From: Gemmatimonadaceae bacterium
GTDB lineage: Bacteria; Gemmatimonadota; Gemmatimonadetes; Gemmatimonadales; Gemmatimonadaceae
Assembly: GCA_020851035.1 (NCBI GenBank)
Contig: JADZDM010000031.1
Span: 1-64,000, forward strand
Direction: 5' to 3'
DNA: 64,000 nt
Below, piece by piece: positions 41,358 through 50,657 of the stretch; within the stretch, counting starts at the first letter, position 1; each line of letters starts with the position of its first letter. The position numbers were made by a program, and so were the translations under genes. The notes below the pieces were generated by a model, which saw only the letters and a list, made by a program, of their open reading frames with translations, made no database searches and was not told the DNA's origin.

Positions 41358-43619
41358 TCACTCGACCAGGCATGGCAGCGTGCGCCAGGCGGCCGCCGAC
41401 CAGTCGGCGCGGGCGGAGTCGATCACGCGTTCGTCCACCGGGCCGCCGAGGAGCGCCAGGCGCAGGGTCCGCGCCTCCGGGGTGAGCGCGGTGGTGTCGG
41501 CGGCCCGGGCCCAGCGGCGGAGTGACCGGTCCACGCGCGGCTCGATGAAGCCGGCCGCCACCGCGCGCGCGGTCTCCCGCATCGGGGCCAGCTGGAGCCG
41601 GGCCACCGGCGAACAGGCCACGGCCTTCGACTCCGGCACCATGCCCTGCAGGGTCCAGCGCCGGGCGCGCAGCGAGTCGGCGAACGGCATCGGCGTGAAC
41701 CAGGCCGCCCTCGCGATCATCCCCAGGTCCGGCTCGCGCTCGGCCTCGCTGCGGGGCGTGACTGCCGTGCGGGCAGCCAGCATCGGCATCACGTCGAACA
41801 GTGCCGACAGCGCCGCCGCGTGGTCCGCGAACGCCACCGGACCCGCCGCCGACGCGTATCCGCGCACCCAGCTGTCCTGCACGGCGCTGAGCGCCCCGCT
41901 CACCCGGCCCTTCCGCGCCAGCGCCGACGCCAGGAACCAGTCGGCGCCCCGGGCCAGCAGTTCGGCCGGCCGGCGCGCCTCCTGCAGGTAGGCGTTGGTG
42001 GTGCTGCCCGCTGGCACGAACTCGGCCAGCCGCGCCAGCGGGGCCGCAATCGGCTGCGACCGCGCGCCGCGCCAGGCGTTGTCCGTGGCGTAGGTGCCCT
42101 GCCGGTTGGCGTAGTCGCGCGCCGACTGCCAGTCCAGGTCGTGCATCAGCTCATGCCCCACCGCGCCGAACCCGGTCGCCAGCGGCAGCGTCAGGGTGCG
42201 CGTGCGCGGGTCGTGCACGGCGAGCGCGCCGCTCAGCACCTGGTCACCGATGCGGACGTTGAGCCCGGCGAAACTCGCGCGGGGAAACACCTCGCGCAGG
42301 GCATCCACCGCCGCGGCGAACTCGCGCGCGTAATACGGACGCCACGCCGCCGGCACGTCGCGCCCGAACGTGAGCGAGGCGAGGCCAAGCCGCAGCGCCA
42401 CCTGGTCCGGGCGCGGTGCGACGGCGCCGGGATGGAACGGCTGCTCCTGCGCCAGCGTCCGCATCCCCTGCGACGCGAGCAGCGCCGCCGCCGATGCGAT
42501 CGGCGCCAGCGACGTGTCGCCACTCACGTCGGCCAGCGTCATCACCACCGTCTCCTCGTTCGTCGCACCGAGCAGCATGCGCGTGACGCGCGGCTGTTCG
42601 GTGGCGCGACGATCGACCGCCACCAGGCGTGCATCGAGCACCGACAGCCGCACCTGCGACTGCACCGGGCGCGTGCGCACGCTGATCAGCATCGAGAGCG
42701 CGCGCGACGCCGAGGGGGCGAGTGGTGGGCTCGACGCCAGTGACGGCAGCGCGACGCGCGTGCGCAGCGCCCCGTCGATCGCGGCGAGCACGGCCGGCAA
42801 CCGGGCCGCGACACGGCGCGCGTTCGGTGCCGTTTCGGCGAGCAGCGGGCGCTCCACGCTGAAGCGCCGCTCGCCGCGCCAGTTGGCCACCACCTGCAGC
42901 AGGTCACCATCGCCGCGCGAGGCGGCGGTGATCGCACGCTCGACGTCGCGCCGCGCACGCGCGCGGTCGAACGAGAGCAGCGCCGCGGCGTCGATGAGTG
43001 GCACGGCGCCCGGGCGCAGCCACCCGCGCGCACTGGCCTGGGCCGCGGCAATGCGGATGGCATCGAGCGTCATCGGCACCGCCCCGTCGTGCAGGACCAG
43101 GCTGTCCACCACGCGCAGAAGGGCGCGACCGGCACCACTGTCGCTCGGCATCGCGATGTCGAGCGCGTCGGCGCGCGGACGCATGGCGGCGCCGTTCGAC
43201 GCCAGCCGCGCGAGGATCGCGTGGGCCACCCGCGGCCGCCAGGCCGCTGGCAGGCGCGGCTCGCTGCGTGCCAGGTCCACCAGGCGGAACGGACTCCCCA
43301 GCCCCAGCTCGGCCCGGGCGAGGTAGCCGAGCGCGATGGCCGCGTGGAACGCCACCCGCTGGCCGGGTCGATCGCGGACCGCGCGGCTGAGCGAGTCATC
43401 CAGCCGCGCGCCATCCGCCAGCGCCGCGCGCACGGACCGGCGGGCATCGGCGCGGTCGGTGAGCGTGATCCCGGTCACCGTCAGCGCGACGAGCCCGGCT
43501 CCGAGCAGGAGCGCCCGGTGCAGGGTGGTCAGGCGCGACGACAGGCGGTTCAGCACGGGGAGCACCCTGGGGTGGAGGTGACTGCGGTGGAGACGACAGA
43601 ACGCGCCGGAAGTGCACAT
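41358..43619 (-). CDS. Large membrane-anchored protein with a HELMH zinc-protease motif
   Basis: 753 aa. One N-terminal helix (ALLLGAGLVALTVTGITL) after about 35 residues, so anchored with the bulk in the periplasm. A long alpha-rich region without recognised domain is followed near residue 487 by AVGHELMHDLDW, a HExxH zincin motif, and about 60 residues later by ARRPAELLARGADW, which might supply a third ligand Glu. I do not recognise the family. GTG codons at 43565 or 43556 may be the true start because the first 20 residues look untypical. It is 18 bp from the MFS gene on the same strand. Confidence 0.6.
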   Translation of the reverse strand: MCTSGAFCRLHRSHLHPRVLPVLNRLSSRLTTLHRALLLGAGLVALTVTGITLTDRADARRSVRAALADGARLDDSLSRAVRDRPGQRVAFHAAIALGYLARAELGLGSPFRLVDLARSEPRLPAAWRPRVAHAILARLASNGAAMRPRADALDIAMPSDSGAGRALLRVVDSLVLHDGAVPMTLDAIRIAAAQASARGWLRPGAVPLIDAAALLSFDRARARRDVERAITAASRGDGDLLQVVANWRGERRFSVERPLLAETAPNARRVAARLPAVLAAIDGALRTRVALPSLASSPPLAPSASRALSMLISVRTRPVQSQVRLSVLDARLVAVDRRATEQPRVTRMLLGATNEETVVMTLADVSGDTSLAPIASAAALLASQGMRTLAQEQPFHPGAVAPRPDQVALRLGLASLTFGRDVPAAWRPYYAREFAAAVDALREVFPRASFAGLNVRIGDQVLSGALAVHDPRTRTLTLPLATGFGAVGHELMHDLDWQSARDYANRQGTYATDNAWRGARSQPIAAPLARLAEFVPAGSTTNAYLQEARRPAELLARGADWFLASALARKGRVSGALSAVQDSWVRGYASAAGPVAFADHAAALSALFDVMPMLAARTAVTPRSEAEREPDLGMIARAAWFTPMPFADSLRARRWTLQGMVPESKAVACSPVARLQLAPMRETARAVAAGFIEPRVDRSLRRWARAADTTALTPEARTLRLALLGGPVDERVIDSARADWSAAAWRTLPCLVE

Positions 43620-43803
43620 CCGATCCCGGCCCGCCCCGTGGGCGTCCGGCCAAGGCGCCCTGTCCCGACCCGCACTCTGATATGGGGGAACGTACCCGCG
43701 CCGGCAACTGCGGTGCCCGGCGGCACGTGCCGGGCAGTGTCGGCAGGGCGACCGCGGTGCCCCACGCTCCTCGCCCGGCGCGCCGCTTCCCGTCCGGAAA
43801 CGA

Positions 43804-43837
43804 CAGAAGGCCGGCGCGTCATCGCGTCGGCCTTCTG
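43804..43837 (-). terminator. Terminator hairpin downstream of the OmpA-like gene
   Basis: CAGAAGGCCG (43804-43813) pairs with CGGCCTTCTG (43828-43837), with further GCGCG/CGCGT pairing inside. On the minus strand it is followed by TCGTTTCC. It lies in the 296-bp gap (43620-43915), where I see no gene. Confidence 0.65.
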
Positions 43838-43915
43838 GACATCATGGGAACCCGGTGGTTGCGCGGCGTCGCGGCAGACTCTCAACGGTCCCGGATGTGC
43901 GTACCCCAGCCCGGA

Positions 43916-44560
43916 TCAGTTGTTCGTGGCTTCGGTGGCGCGGGTCTCCGCGCTCTCGATCACGAACACCACGCGGCGGTTGCGATCGGCACCCGGATCA
44001 TCCTTCTGCGCACCCGGGACGACCTGACGCATCGAGCCGAAGCCCATCGTGCGGATCATCGCGGCATCCATGCCATGCTGCGCGAGCTCGCGCTTCACGT
44101 TCTCGGCCCGCGCCAGCGACAGGCGCTGGTTGTACGTCGCGCTGCCGGCAGGATCGGCGAAGCCTTCCACCGTCACGACCGCACCCGGGTAATACTTGTT
44201 CGCGATCTGCGAGAAACGCTCGAGCGCCGCACGATCCGCATCCTTCACCATCGCGTCGTCGAACGCGAACGACACCGGGAGCATGACCTTCATGCCGTTG
44301 CCGGCGGCCACGATCTTGGCATCGAACTCGGTGCGCAGGTCAGCCAGTTCCTTCTTCAGCTCCGTGCGCAGGCCGGCCAGGTCGGCGCCGAGGATGCTGT
44401 CGGCACGCAGGCGCTCCGTGCGCTCGGTGGCGATCTCACCGCGGGTGGCGGTCATCTCACGCTTGAACGTCTTGCTCGTGACGCAGGCCGTCATCGACAG
44501 GGCGGTCAGCAGCAGCGCCGAGGCACGCAGCACTCGACCCGAACGAAAAGAGGTGTTCAT
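43916..44560 (-). CDS. OmpA-family lipoprotein (peptidoglycan-associated)
   Basis: 214 aa. ATG at 44560 has GGAG 9 nt upstream. The signal ends in lipobox LSMTAC, so the protein is lipidated. A coiled-coil spacer rich in Glu, Arg and Leu (RGEIATERTERLRAD.. LRTELKKELADLRTE) spans about 45 residues. The OmpA C-terminal domain follows with VEGFADPAGSATYNQRLSLARAENVKREL and the DRNRRVVFVIE end, the NxxLSxxRA..NR peptidoglycan-binding pattern. It links outer membrane and cell wall. It is a single-gene unit with its own terminator. Confidence 0.9.
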   Translation of the reverse strand: MNTSFRSGRVLRASALLLTALSMTACVTSKTFKREMTATRGEIATERTERLRADSILGADLAGLRTELKKELADLRTEFDAKIVAAGNGMKVMLPVSFAFDDAMVKDADRAALERFSQIANKYYPGAVVTVEGFADPAGSATYNQRLSLARAENVKRELAQHGMDAAMIRTMGFGSMRQVVPGAQKDDPGADRNRRVVFVIESAETRATEATNN

Positions 44561-44649
44561 CGCTAAAACTCCAGGAGAAGTGATGGACGAGCAGGGTGGC
44601 TCTCGTCTCGCACACAAACACTTAGCGAGATTCGTGCCACAATCTGCAA

Positions 44650-45483
44650 CTAGTTGCCAATCTTGGACTTAGCGAGCCACTCCCCGCCGTCCACGACGAA
44701 GATCGCCCCGGTGATCCAGTCTCCGGCAGGGCTCGCGAGGTACGCGACCATCTGGCCGATGTCCTCCGGCGTGCCCCACCGCTGCAATGGAATCGACGCC
44801 TTCGCGAACGCGTCCATCGCCTTGTCGACGCTGAACAGGTCCGGCACCGGGGCCCCGGGCGGCGGCATGAATGCCTTCCTGACACCTTCTGTCGGGATCG
44901 GGCCCGGCGCGATGGCGTTGATCCGGATGCCATGCGGGGCCCACTCCACCGCCAGCGTCTTCGTGAGTGCATCCACGCCCGCCTTCGCGGCGGTGGCGTG
45001 GGCCATGAGGGGCCAGCCGCGATAGTGGAGTGTCATCGACGTGCTCACCACCCGACCGCCGCCCTGCGCCTTCATGTACGGGAACACCGCCTGCGTGCAG
45101 AAGAAGGTGCCGTACAAGTCGATCTCGATGACGCTCTTCCAGGCGTTCTCGCTCAGTTCCTCGGACTTCTTGTAGAAGTTGCCCGCCGCGTTGTTCACCA
45201 GCAGGTCGATGCGGCCGTGCGTGTCGTGCACCTCCTTCGCCATTGCCTGGACTCGCGACTGCTCGCGCACGTCCACCGCCACCGCGCTCGCCTTGCCGCC
45301 GGCCTCGCGGATGGCGGCCACCGCCGGCTCGAGGTGCTCGGGCTTCCGGCTGGCCAGCACCACGTGCATGCCGAGCTGCGCCAGCGTGGTGCTGATGCCA
45401 AGCCCGATCCCCGTGGCACCGCCGGTCACGATGCCGACCTGCCCGTCGAGGAGACCATCGCGAAACACCGGGTGTGGACTCAT
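44650..45483 (-). CDS. SDR-family 2,4-dienoyl-CoA reductase-like protein
   Basis: 277 aa. The dinucleotide motif TGGATGIGLGI occurs near residues 20-30 and LLVNNAAGNFY near 94. Instead of YxxxK it has MAHATAAKAG, where the usual Tyr is absent; this, with VEWAPHGIRINAIAPGPI, is characteristic of the peroxisomal DECR2 / FadH-like SDR group that reduces 2,4-dienoyl-CoA in beta oxidation of unsaturated acids. Start ATG at 45483 overlaps the rnhB stop (ATGA). The end sequence GAIFVVDGGEWL is normal for SDRs. Function is inferred from family resemblance. Confidence 0.82.
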   Translation of the reverse strand: MSPHPVFRDGLLDGQVGIVTGGATGIGLGISTTLAQLGMHVVLASRKPEHLEPAVAAIREAGGKASAVAVDVREQSRVQAMAKEVHDTHGRIDLLVNNAAGNFYKKSEELSENAWKSVIEIDLYGTFFCTQAVFPYMKAQGGGRVVSTSMTLHYRGWPLMAHATAAKAGVDALTKTLAVEWAPHGIRINAIAPGPIPTEGVRKAFMPPPGAPVPDLFSVDKAMDAFAKASIPLQRWGTPEDIGQMVAYLASPAGDWITGAIFVVDGGEWLAKSKIGN

Positions 45484-46130
45484 GCAGGTTGCTCGAATTG
45501 GGTGAAGAGGTCCGGCTCGACGCGGAGCGGGCGGAAGCTGCGTCGATGATGGGGGGTGGGACCGTGTTCCGTCAGTGCGGCGAGGTGGGCGGCGGTGCCG
45601 TACCCCGCGTTGTGCTCCCACCCGTAGACGGGGTGGCGACCGTGGAGCGACGCCAGCAGCCGGTCGCGCGTGACCTTGGCGATGATCGAGGCGCAGGCGA
45701 TGCTCAGGCAGCACGCGTCACCCTTCACCACCGCCTGGTGCGGGGTGCCGAGTGCGGCGAACGGGCTGCCGTCCACCAGCAGCAGGTCATAGGGCAGCGT
45801 TATGCGCGCGATGGCGCGCCGCATCGCGATCGCCGTGGCCTGGTAGATGTTCACGCGGTCGATCTCGGCGACGCTGGCCGCGCCGATGCCGATGGCCAGC
45901 GCGGTGCGGCGGATGTCGACCGCCAGGCGCACGCGATCCGCCGGCTTCAGCGCCTTGGAATCCCCCACGCCGGCGATCTCACGGCAGTGGGTGGGCAGCA
46001 GGATGGCGCATGCGACGACGGGGCCCGCGAGGGGGCCCCGTCCGACTTCATCCACCCCGACGATGCGGGCGTGGCCGTTCCTGCGTGCCGCGCGTTCGAC
46101 CCGGCCCCAGCCCTGCGAGCGAGCAGGCAT
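45480..46130 (-). CDS. rnhB: Ribonuclease HII
   Basis: 216 aa. It removes ribonucleotides from DNA. The catalytic N-terminal motif IVGVDEVGRGPLAGPVVA (residues 22-40) contains the acidic residues D and E, with VDGSPFAALG and GDACCLSIACASIIAKVTRDRLL in the expected order. The start lies 18 bp after the rplS stop, following the common order rplS-rnhB. An additional Arg-rich N-terminal extension of about 20 residues precedes the domain; a downstream start cannot be excluded. Confidence 0.93.
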   Translation of the reverse strand: MPARSQGWGRVERAARRNGHARIVGVDEVGRGPLAGPVVACAILLPTHCREIAGVGDSKALKPADRVRLAVDIRRTALAIGIGAASVAEIDRVNIYQATAIAMRRAIARITLPYDLLLVDGSPFAALGTPHQAVVKGDACCLSIACASIIAKVTRDRLLASLHGRHPVYGWEHNAGYGTAAHLAALTEHGPTPHHRRSFRPLRVEPDLFTQFEQPA

Positions 46131-46148
46131 GGGCCGACCGGGGCAGGC

Positions 46149-46514
46149 TCAGCCCGCGGCCTTGTCGGCCACGCGGACCTTGCGCTCCTTGATGCGGGCC
46201 GCCTTGCCCGTCACGCCGCGCAGGTAATACAGCTTCGCGCGACGCACCCGGCCGCGGCGCACGACGATGATCTCGCCGAGCATCGGGCTGTGGTCGGGGA
46301 AGATGCGCTCGACGCCCACGCCGTTCGAGATCTTGCGGACCGTGAAGGTCGCGCTGATGCCACTGCCGCGGCGGGCGATGACGGTGCCCTCGAATGCCTG
46401 GAGGCGCTCCTTTTCCCCTTCCTTCACGCGCACGTTGACACGAACCGTGTCACCCGCGCGGAACGGGGGAATCTCGCGCATCCACTCTTTCTGGGTCTCG
46501 ATGAACGGGTGCAT
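46149..46514 (-). CDS. rplS: Ribosomal protein L19
   Basis: 121 aa, typical bL19. [59 protein letters not shown] is the family core and [27 protein letters not shown] its basic end. It stabilises the 30S-50S interface. The ATG at 46514 is used because the extension upstream of it has no family similarity. Confidence 0.97.
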   Translation of the reverse strand: MHPFIETQKEWMREIPPFRAGDTVRVNVRVKEGEKERLQAFEGTVIARRGSGISATFTVRKISNGVGVERIFPDHSPMLGEIIVVRRGRVRRAKLYYLRGVTGKAARIKERKVRVADKAAG

Positions 46515-46650
46515 ATCACGCTCTGCGGGGCGCCTGCGTGTTTCGGGCGCCGGCTGGGGTTGTCTCGGTGAGCCGAGAAGGTTAACCCGGCAGGGTGGCG
46601 GATGGTAGTGGCCCGGGTCGCCGGCGTGCCCCCCGGGGCACAGCGCGGAG

Positions 46651-47466
46651 TCAGGGCCGCCCACGCACCCCGGCCACCACCGCCAGCAGCTGCTCGTCCC
46701 GGGTGGCGAAGGGCGCCCAGAACGGCAGGGGGCCTGCGGACTGGAGCGCGGCGTCCAGCGCAGTGGCGTTGCGCGCCTGCACGATCATGTACACGGCGCC
46801 GCTGTCCCGGGCCGAAAGGGTCGCCCCGCCCTGCGCCGAGGTGTCGCGCAGCACCCGCATGGTGAGGTTCGAGTCGGCCAGCGCCGCCAGCGCCCCGAAG
46901 GAGTGCCCCGGCTTCACGGCGTAACGCGTGAACTGCAGCATCGCGACGTCGGAGAACATCGGGGGCGTGCCTGCTGTGCGCCGGAGCTGCACCCGTGCGG
47001 TGGCCGTCCCCAGCCGGCGGCGGCGCAGTGCGGTGTCTGCCTCCACACGGAGCCACCCGGCCAGCCGCGACGACGCCGTGTCGGCCGCCAGGCTGTCGCG
47101 CCACGCCGCCAGCAGCACCAGGGTCGTGCCGTCACCACTCGCCAGCAGCGTCGCCGCGTCGAAGCCGGGCAGGAAGGCCAGGTCGGCGTGCATGTGCTCC
47201 ACGATCCGGCGCGTGTCCTCCACCTGCCGGCCCGGCGCCGTCGTCAGCGGCCACACCTCGAGCACGACATCCTGCGTGGTGTCCACGATCATGGGTCCGG
47301 CCGGCGACGTGACCGGCTGCACGGAGTCACGCGCCGGCACCGCGACCGTCGCCGCCGGCGGGGTCCCGGCCGCGTCGCCCCGGCTGCACGCCGCCGTGAG
47401 CGCCAGGGCGAGGCCTGCCACCGGCAGCGCGCGGCGGCAGCGCGGGGCCGCGGCGCCGTCAGTCAT
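46651..47466 (-). CDS. Lipoprotein with two ABM-like (dimeric ferredoxin-like) halves
   Basis: 271 aa. Signal peptide and lipobox LALTAAC at the N terminus. The first half (about 65-140) contains [57 protein letters not shown], close to the antibiotic biosynthesis monooxygenase (ABM) barrel pattern; the second half (about 170-260) repeats the plan with [14 protein letters not shown] and [15 protein letters not shown]. It overlaps trmD by 8 bp and precedes rplS, thus is inserted in a universally conserved ribosomal operon. Function unknown; the ABM assignment is moderate. Confidence 0.65.
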   Translation of the reverse strand: MTDGAAAPRCRRALPVAGLALALTAACSRGDAAGTPPAATVAVPARDSVQPVTSPAGPMIVDTTQDVVLEVWPLTTAPGRQVEDTRRIVEHMHADLAFLPGFDAATLLASGDGTTLVLLAAWRDSLAADTASSRLAGWLRVEADTALRRRRLGTATARVQLRRTAGTPPMFSDVAMLQFTRYAVKPGHSFGALAALADSNLTMRVLRDTSAQGGATLSARDSGAVYMIVQARNATALDAALQSAGPLPFWAPFATRDEQLLAVVAGVRGRP

Positions 47467-48202
47467 CGCGCGACGACGTGCGACGCTCCCCCTCGGCGCG
47501 TCGCCACGCCGCGATCTTCGCATGGTGCCCCGACAGCAGCACGTCGGGCACGCGGTGCCCGCGATACTCCTCCGGGCGGGTGTAACTCGGCGCGCTCACG
47601 CCGGCGCCGCCGTAAAACGAGTCGGTGGCGGCGGAGTCGTGGTCACTCATCGCGCCGGGCAGCAGCCGCGCAACGGCGTCCACGATCGCGAGTGCGGCCG
47701 GCTCGCCACCACTGAGCACGAAGTCCCCGAGCGAGAGCTCCTCCGTCGCGAGGTGGTCGGCCACCCGCTGGTCCACGTCCTTGTAGTGGCCACAGAGGAG
47801 CGTGAGTTCGGTGCCCGCGGCGAGGCGATGGGCGTCGGCCTGCGTGAACACCCTGCCGCGCGGCGACAGCAGCACGATCGGCGTGGTCGCGCCGAGATGC
47901 TCGACCGCCTCGAAGAACGGCGTCGGCTTCATCACCATCCCGGGACCACCGCCATACGGGTAGTCGTCCACCGTGCGATGCCGGTCATGCGTGAAGCTGC
48001 GCAGGTCCACCACGTTGTACGTGATGCTGCCGGCGGCGGCGGCCTTGGCCGGGATGCTGATCGAGAGCGGGCCGGCGAAGAACTCGGGGAAGATGGTGAC
48101 GATGTTGACCACCAGCGGCGCGCGCGGTGCCTCGGTGGCCTCGCCGGCATCGATGCTGCCGGTGGCATCGTCGGGGTGCGCCGACCTGACGTCGCCCGGC
48201 AC
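47459..48202 (-). CDS. trmD: tRNA (guanine-N1)-methyltransferase
   Basis: 247 aa. It makes m1G37 in tRNAs with SAM. The SPOUT knot region is clear: YPYGGGPGMVMKP, LSPRGRVFTQADA, LLCGHYKDVDQRVADHLATEELSLGDFVLSGGEPAALAIVDAVARLLPG. The C terminus is complete, with EYRGHRVPDVLLSGHHAKIAAWRR. It follows rimM with a 2-bp gap and carries an 8-bp overlap with the next lipoprotein gene. Confidence 0.97.
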   Translation of the reverse strand: MPGDVRSAHPDDATGSIDAGEATEAPRAPLVVNIVTIFPEFFAGPLSISIPAKAAAAGSITYNVVDLRSFTHDRHRTVDDYPYGGGPGMVMKPTPFFEAVEHLGATTPIVLLSPRGRVFTQADAHRLAAGTELTLLCGHYKDVDQRVADHLATEELSLGDFVLSGGEPAALAIVDAVARLLPGAMSDHDSAATDSFYGGAGVSAPSYTRPEEYRGHRVPDVLLSGHHAKIAAWRRAEGERRTSSRDD

Positions 48203-48204
48203 GG

Positions 48205-48786
48205 TCAGGCCTCGTCCGAGGGGTGTCCTTCGGCGAGCGGCAGCTCGTCGGGCAGCAACCCTTCCGGCGGACGGACCGTGACCACGCGCGCCACCTCGTC
48301 CACGTCCACGAGGATCTCCTCGCGCCAGGGGATGAAGTATGTCGGCCCGCCGTTGACGGGGCGCACGTCGAGCATCAGGCCCTGCGGCAGGTCGTAGGTG
48401 TCGGCGATCTCGCCGAGTGCGCGGCCATCCGCGTGTCGCACCTGCATCCCGATCAGGTCGTGCAGGTACACCTCGTCGTCGGCTGGCGGCGGCAGTTCAT
48501 CCTGCGGCACCAGCAGGAAGCGGCCGCGCCACAGCTCGGCAGCGCTGCGATCGGGAACCTCGCGCAGCGTGAGCCGCACCGAGTCCATGTGCTGGCGCAC
48601 GGCGGTGATGTGCAGTGCCTGCCCGTCGGGCGACGGGTCACCGGTGGCCGTGCCGGCGAACAGCCGACGGCCCGATACGAAGACCGCATCGGGCGCGTCG
48701 GTGATGGGCTCCACGAGCAGCTCGCCGCGGATGCCGTGTGCCTTGCGGACGCGCCCGACGATCATGAGCGCGGGCGAAGGCGTCAT
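48205..48786 (-). CDS. rimM: Ribosome maturation factor RimM
   Basis: 193 aa. It assists 30S maturation together with S19. The N-terminal barrel opens with IVGRVRKAHGIRGELLVEPITDAPDAVFVSGRRLF, and the PRC-barrel has EVYLHDLIGMQVRHADGRALGEIADTYDLPQGLMLDVR and TYFIPWREEILVDVD. The gene lies between rpsP and trmD with 2-bp gaps on both sides. Confidence 0.96.
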   Translation of the reverse strand: MTPSPALMIVGRVRKAHGIRGELLVEPITDAPDAVFVSGRRLFAGTATGDPSPDGQALHITAVRQHMDSVRLTLREVPDRSAAELWRGRFLLVPQDELPPPADDEVYLHDLIGMQVRHADGRALGEIADTYDLPQGLMLDVRPVNGGPTYFIPWREEILVDVDEVARVVTVRPPEGLLPDELPLAEGHPSDEA

Positions 48787-48788
48787 GA

Positions 48789-49106
48789 CTACTCGGCCTT
48801 CGCGCCTTCGCTCAGCGGCACGGCAGCGGAGGCGAGCTTCTTCGCGAGGCGGGCTTCATGGCGGGCCTTCAGCACGCCACCCTTGCGGAGCAGCGAGCGC
48901 ACCGTGTCCGACGCCTGCGCGCCGACGTCGAGCCAATGGTTGGCGCGATCGACCTTGATCGTCACGGCACCCTCGGTGAGACGCGGCGCGTAGGTGCCGA
49001 TGATCTCGATGAACTTGCCGTCGCGCGGGCTCTTGCTGTCGGCAACGACGATACGGTAGACCGGCGCCTTCTTGCGGCCGACGCGGCGGAGACGAATACG
49101 AACCAT
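48789..49106 (-). CDS. rpsP: Ribosomal protein S16
   Basis: 105 aa. Starts [41 protein letters not shown], the standard bS16 opening, followed by VKVDRANHW-like [30 protein letters not shown] Shine-Dalgarno-like GAGG lies 9 nt before the ATG. It follows ffh after a 231-bp gap that shows no gene and could contain a promoter. Confidence 0.97.
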   Translation of the reverse strand: MVRIRLRRVGRKKAPVYRIVVADSKSPRDGKFIEIIGTYAPRLTEGAVTIKVDRANHWLDVGAQASDTVRSLLRKGGVLKARHEARLAKKLASAAVPLSEGAKAE

Positions 49107-49337
49107 CTGGGCATCCTCTGAGGGAGACGTGATGTCGCACGACCGATCACACGGGGTGGTCGTCGTGCACGGCGCGCTGGGGAGTCATGGGACTTCCCGC
49201 CGCCGGCCCGGGCTCCTCGCGCTGGTCGACCATTCGACCGGTGCACCCGGGGGACCTGCACTGCGTGCCAAACCCGGCCATTGAAGCCGAGCCTCGAAAG
49301 TTACACGGCCTGTGGCCGAAACGGGATGGGGTGGCCC

Positions 49338-50657
49338 TCAGCCCCGGCCGAACGGGTTCCGGCCGCCACTGGCGGTGACCTTCTTCATCATCTTCTGCAT
49401 GTCCCGGAACTGGTCCAGGAGCCGGTTCACCTCGGAGACCGTCCGCCCCGACCCCTTCGCGATTCTCAGCCGGCGGGACCCGTTGATCAGGTCCGGCTTC
49501 TTCCGCTCGGCCATGGTCATGGACAGCACGATCGCCTCCACGTGCTTCATCCGCTTGGGGTCCATCTTGGCCTGCTTCAGCGCCTTGGTGTTCACCCCGG
49601 GGATCATCTTCAGCACCCCCTCCAGCGGCCCCAGCTTCTCGATCTGCTTCATGGCGCCGAGGAAGTCGTTCAGGTCCATGCCTTCACGGCGGACCTTCTT
49701 CTCCAGCTTCTTCGCCTCGTCGGCGTCGAACGACTCCTGCGCCTTCTCCACCAGCGAGAGGACGTCGCCCATCTGGAGGATCCGGCCCGCCATGCGGTCC
49801 GGGTGGAACTCCTCGAGGGCATCCACCTTCTCGCCGACGCCGATGTACTTGATCGGCTTCTTCGTCGCGCCGTAGACCGACAGGGCCGCACCACCGCGGG
49901 CGTCGCCGTCCATCTTGGTCAGGATGATCCCGGTGATCCCGAGGGCGTTGTTGAACCCCTCGGCGATCTTCACGGCGTCCTGGCCGGTCATGCCGTCGGC
50001 CACCAGCAGGATCTCGTCGGGCCGCGCGGCCTCCTTCACCTTGCGCAGCTCATCCATCAGGTTCTCGTCGATCTGCAGGCGACCGGCGGTGTCGATGAAG
50101 ACGATGCGGTCGCGTTCGCGGCGAGCGACTTCGAGCCCGTTGCGCACGATCTTCAGCACGTCCTGATGCCCGCGCTCGGCGTAGACGGGCACCCCGAGCT
50201 GGGTGCCCAGCGTCTCGAGCTGGTCGATCGCCGCGGGGCGGTAGACGTCGGCCGCGATCAGGCGCACCTGTCGCTGCTCCTTCTGCATCCGGAGCGCGAG
50301 CTTGGCGGTGGTGGTCGTCTTGCCCGATCCCTGCAGGCCGACCATCAGCACGACGGTCGGTGGCACGGTGCTGAGCTTGAGCCCTTCGCGCCGCTCGCCG
50401 AGCATGGCGGTGAGCTCCTCGTGCACGATCTTCACGAGCTGCTGCTCGGGGCGCACGGTCTTCAGCGCCGTCAGGCCGACGGCCTTCTTCTCGACGCGCT
50501 CGAGGAATTCGCGGGTCAGCCCGAAGCTGACATCCGCCTCCAGCAGCACACGCCGGACTTCCCGGAGGCCGTCCTTGATGTCGGCTTCCGTGAGCACGCC
50601 CTTGCCCCGGAGCTTGGAGAAGGCGGCACCGATTTTTTCGCTGAGCTCGTCAAACAT
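49338..50657 (-). CDS. ffh: Signal recognition particle protein Ffh
   Basis: 439 aa. GTPase that binds signal sequences and 4.5S RNA. Its N domain (MFDELSEKIGAAFSKLRGKGVLTEADI) is followed by the G domain with GLQGSGKTTTTAKLA (G1), DTAGRLQIDENLM (G3), TKMDGDARGGAALS (G4), and the M domain with the methionine-containing FLGAMKQIEKLGPLEGVLKMIPG and RMKHVEAIVLSMTMAERKKPDLINGSRRLRIAKGSG. The N-, G- and M-domain signatures are intact. It heads the translation operon. Confidence 0.97.
   Translation of the reverse strand: MFDELSEKIGAAFSKLRGKGVLTEADIKDGLREVRRVLLEADVSFGLTREFLERVEKKAVGLTALKTVRPEQQLVKIVHEELTAMLGERREGLKLSTVPPTVVLMVGLQGSGKTTTTAKLALRMQKEQRQVRLIAADVYRPAAIDQLETLGTQLGVPVYAERGHQDVLKIVRNGLEVARRERDRIVFIDTAGRLQIDENLMDELRKVKEAARPDEILLVADGMTGQDAVKIAEGFNNALGITGIILTKMDGDARGGAALSVYGATKKPIKYIGVGEKVDALEEFHPDRMAGRILQMGDVLSLVEKAQESFDADEAKKLEKKVRREGMDLNDFLGAMKQIEKLGPLEGVLKMIPGVNTKALKQAKMDPKRMKHVEAIVLSMTMAERKKPDLINGSRRLRIAKGSGRTVSEVNRLLDQFRDMQKMMKKVTASGGRNPFGRG

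Noticed and set aside
39558-41525. 655-aa open frame opposite the MFS gene
   Set aside because: Antisense shadow with His/Arg/Gln-rich sequence, running through a terminator.
46515-46664. N-terminal extension of ribosomal protein L19
   Set aside because: Pro/Arg-rich intergenic translation; the L19 family starts at the ATG at 46514.
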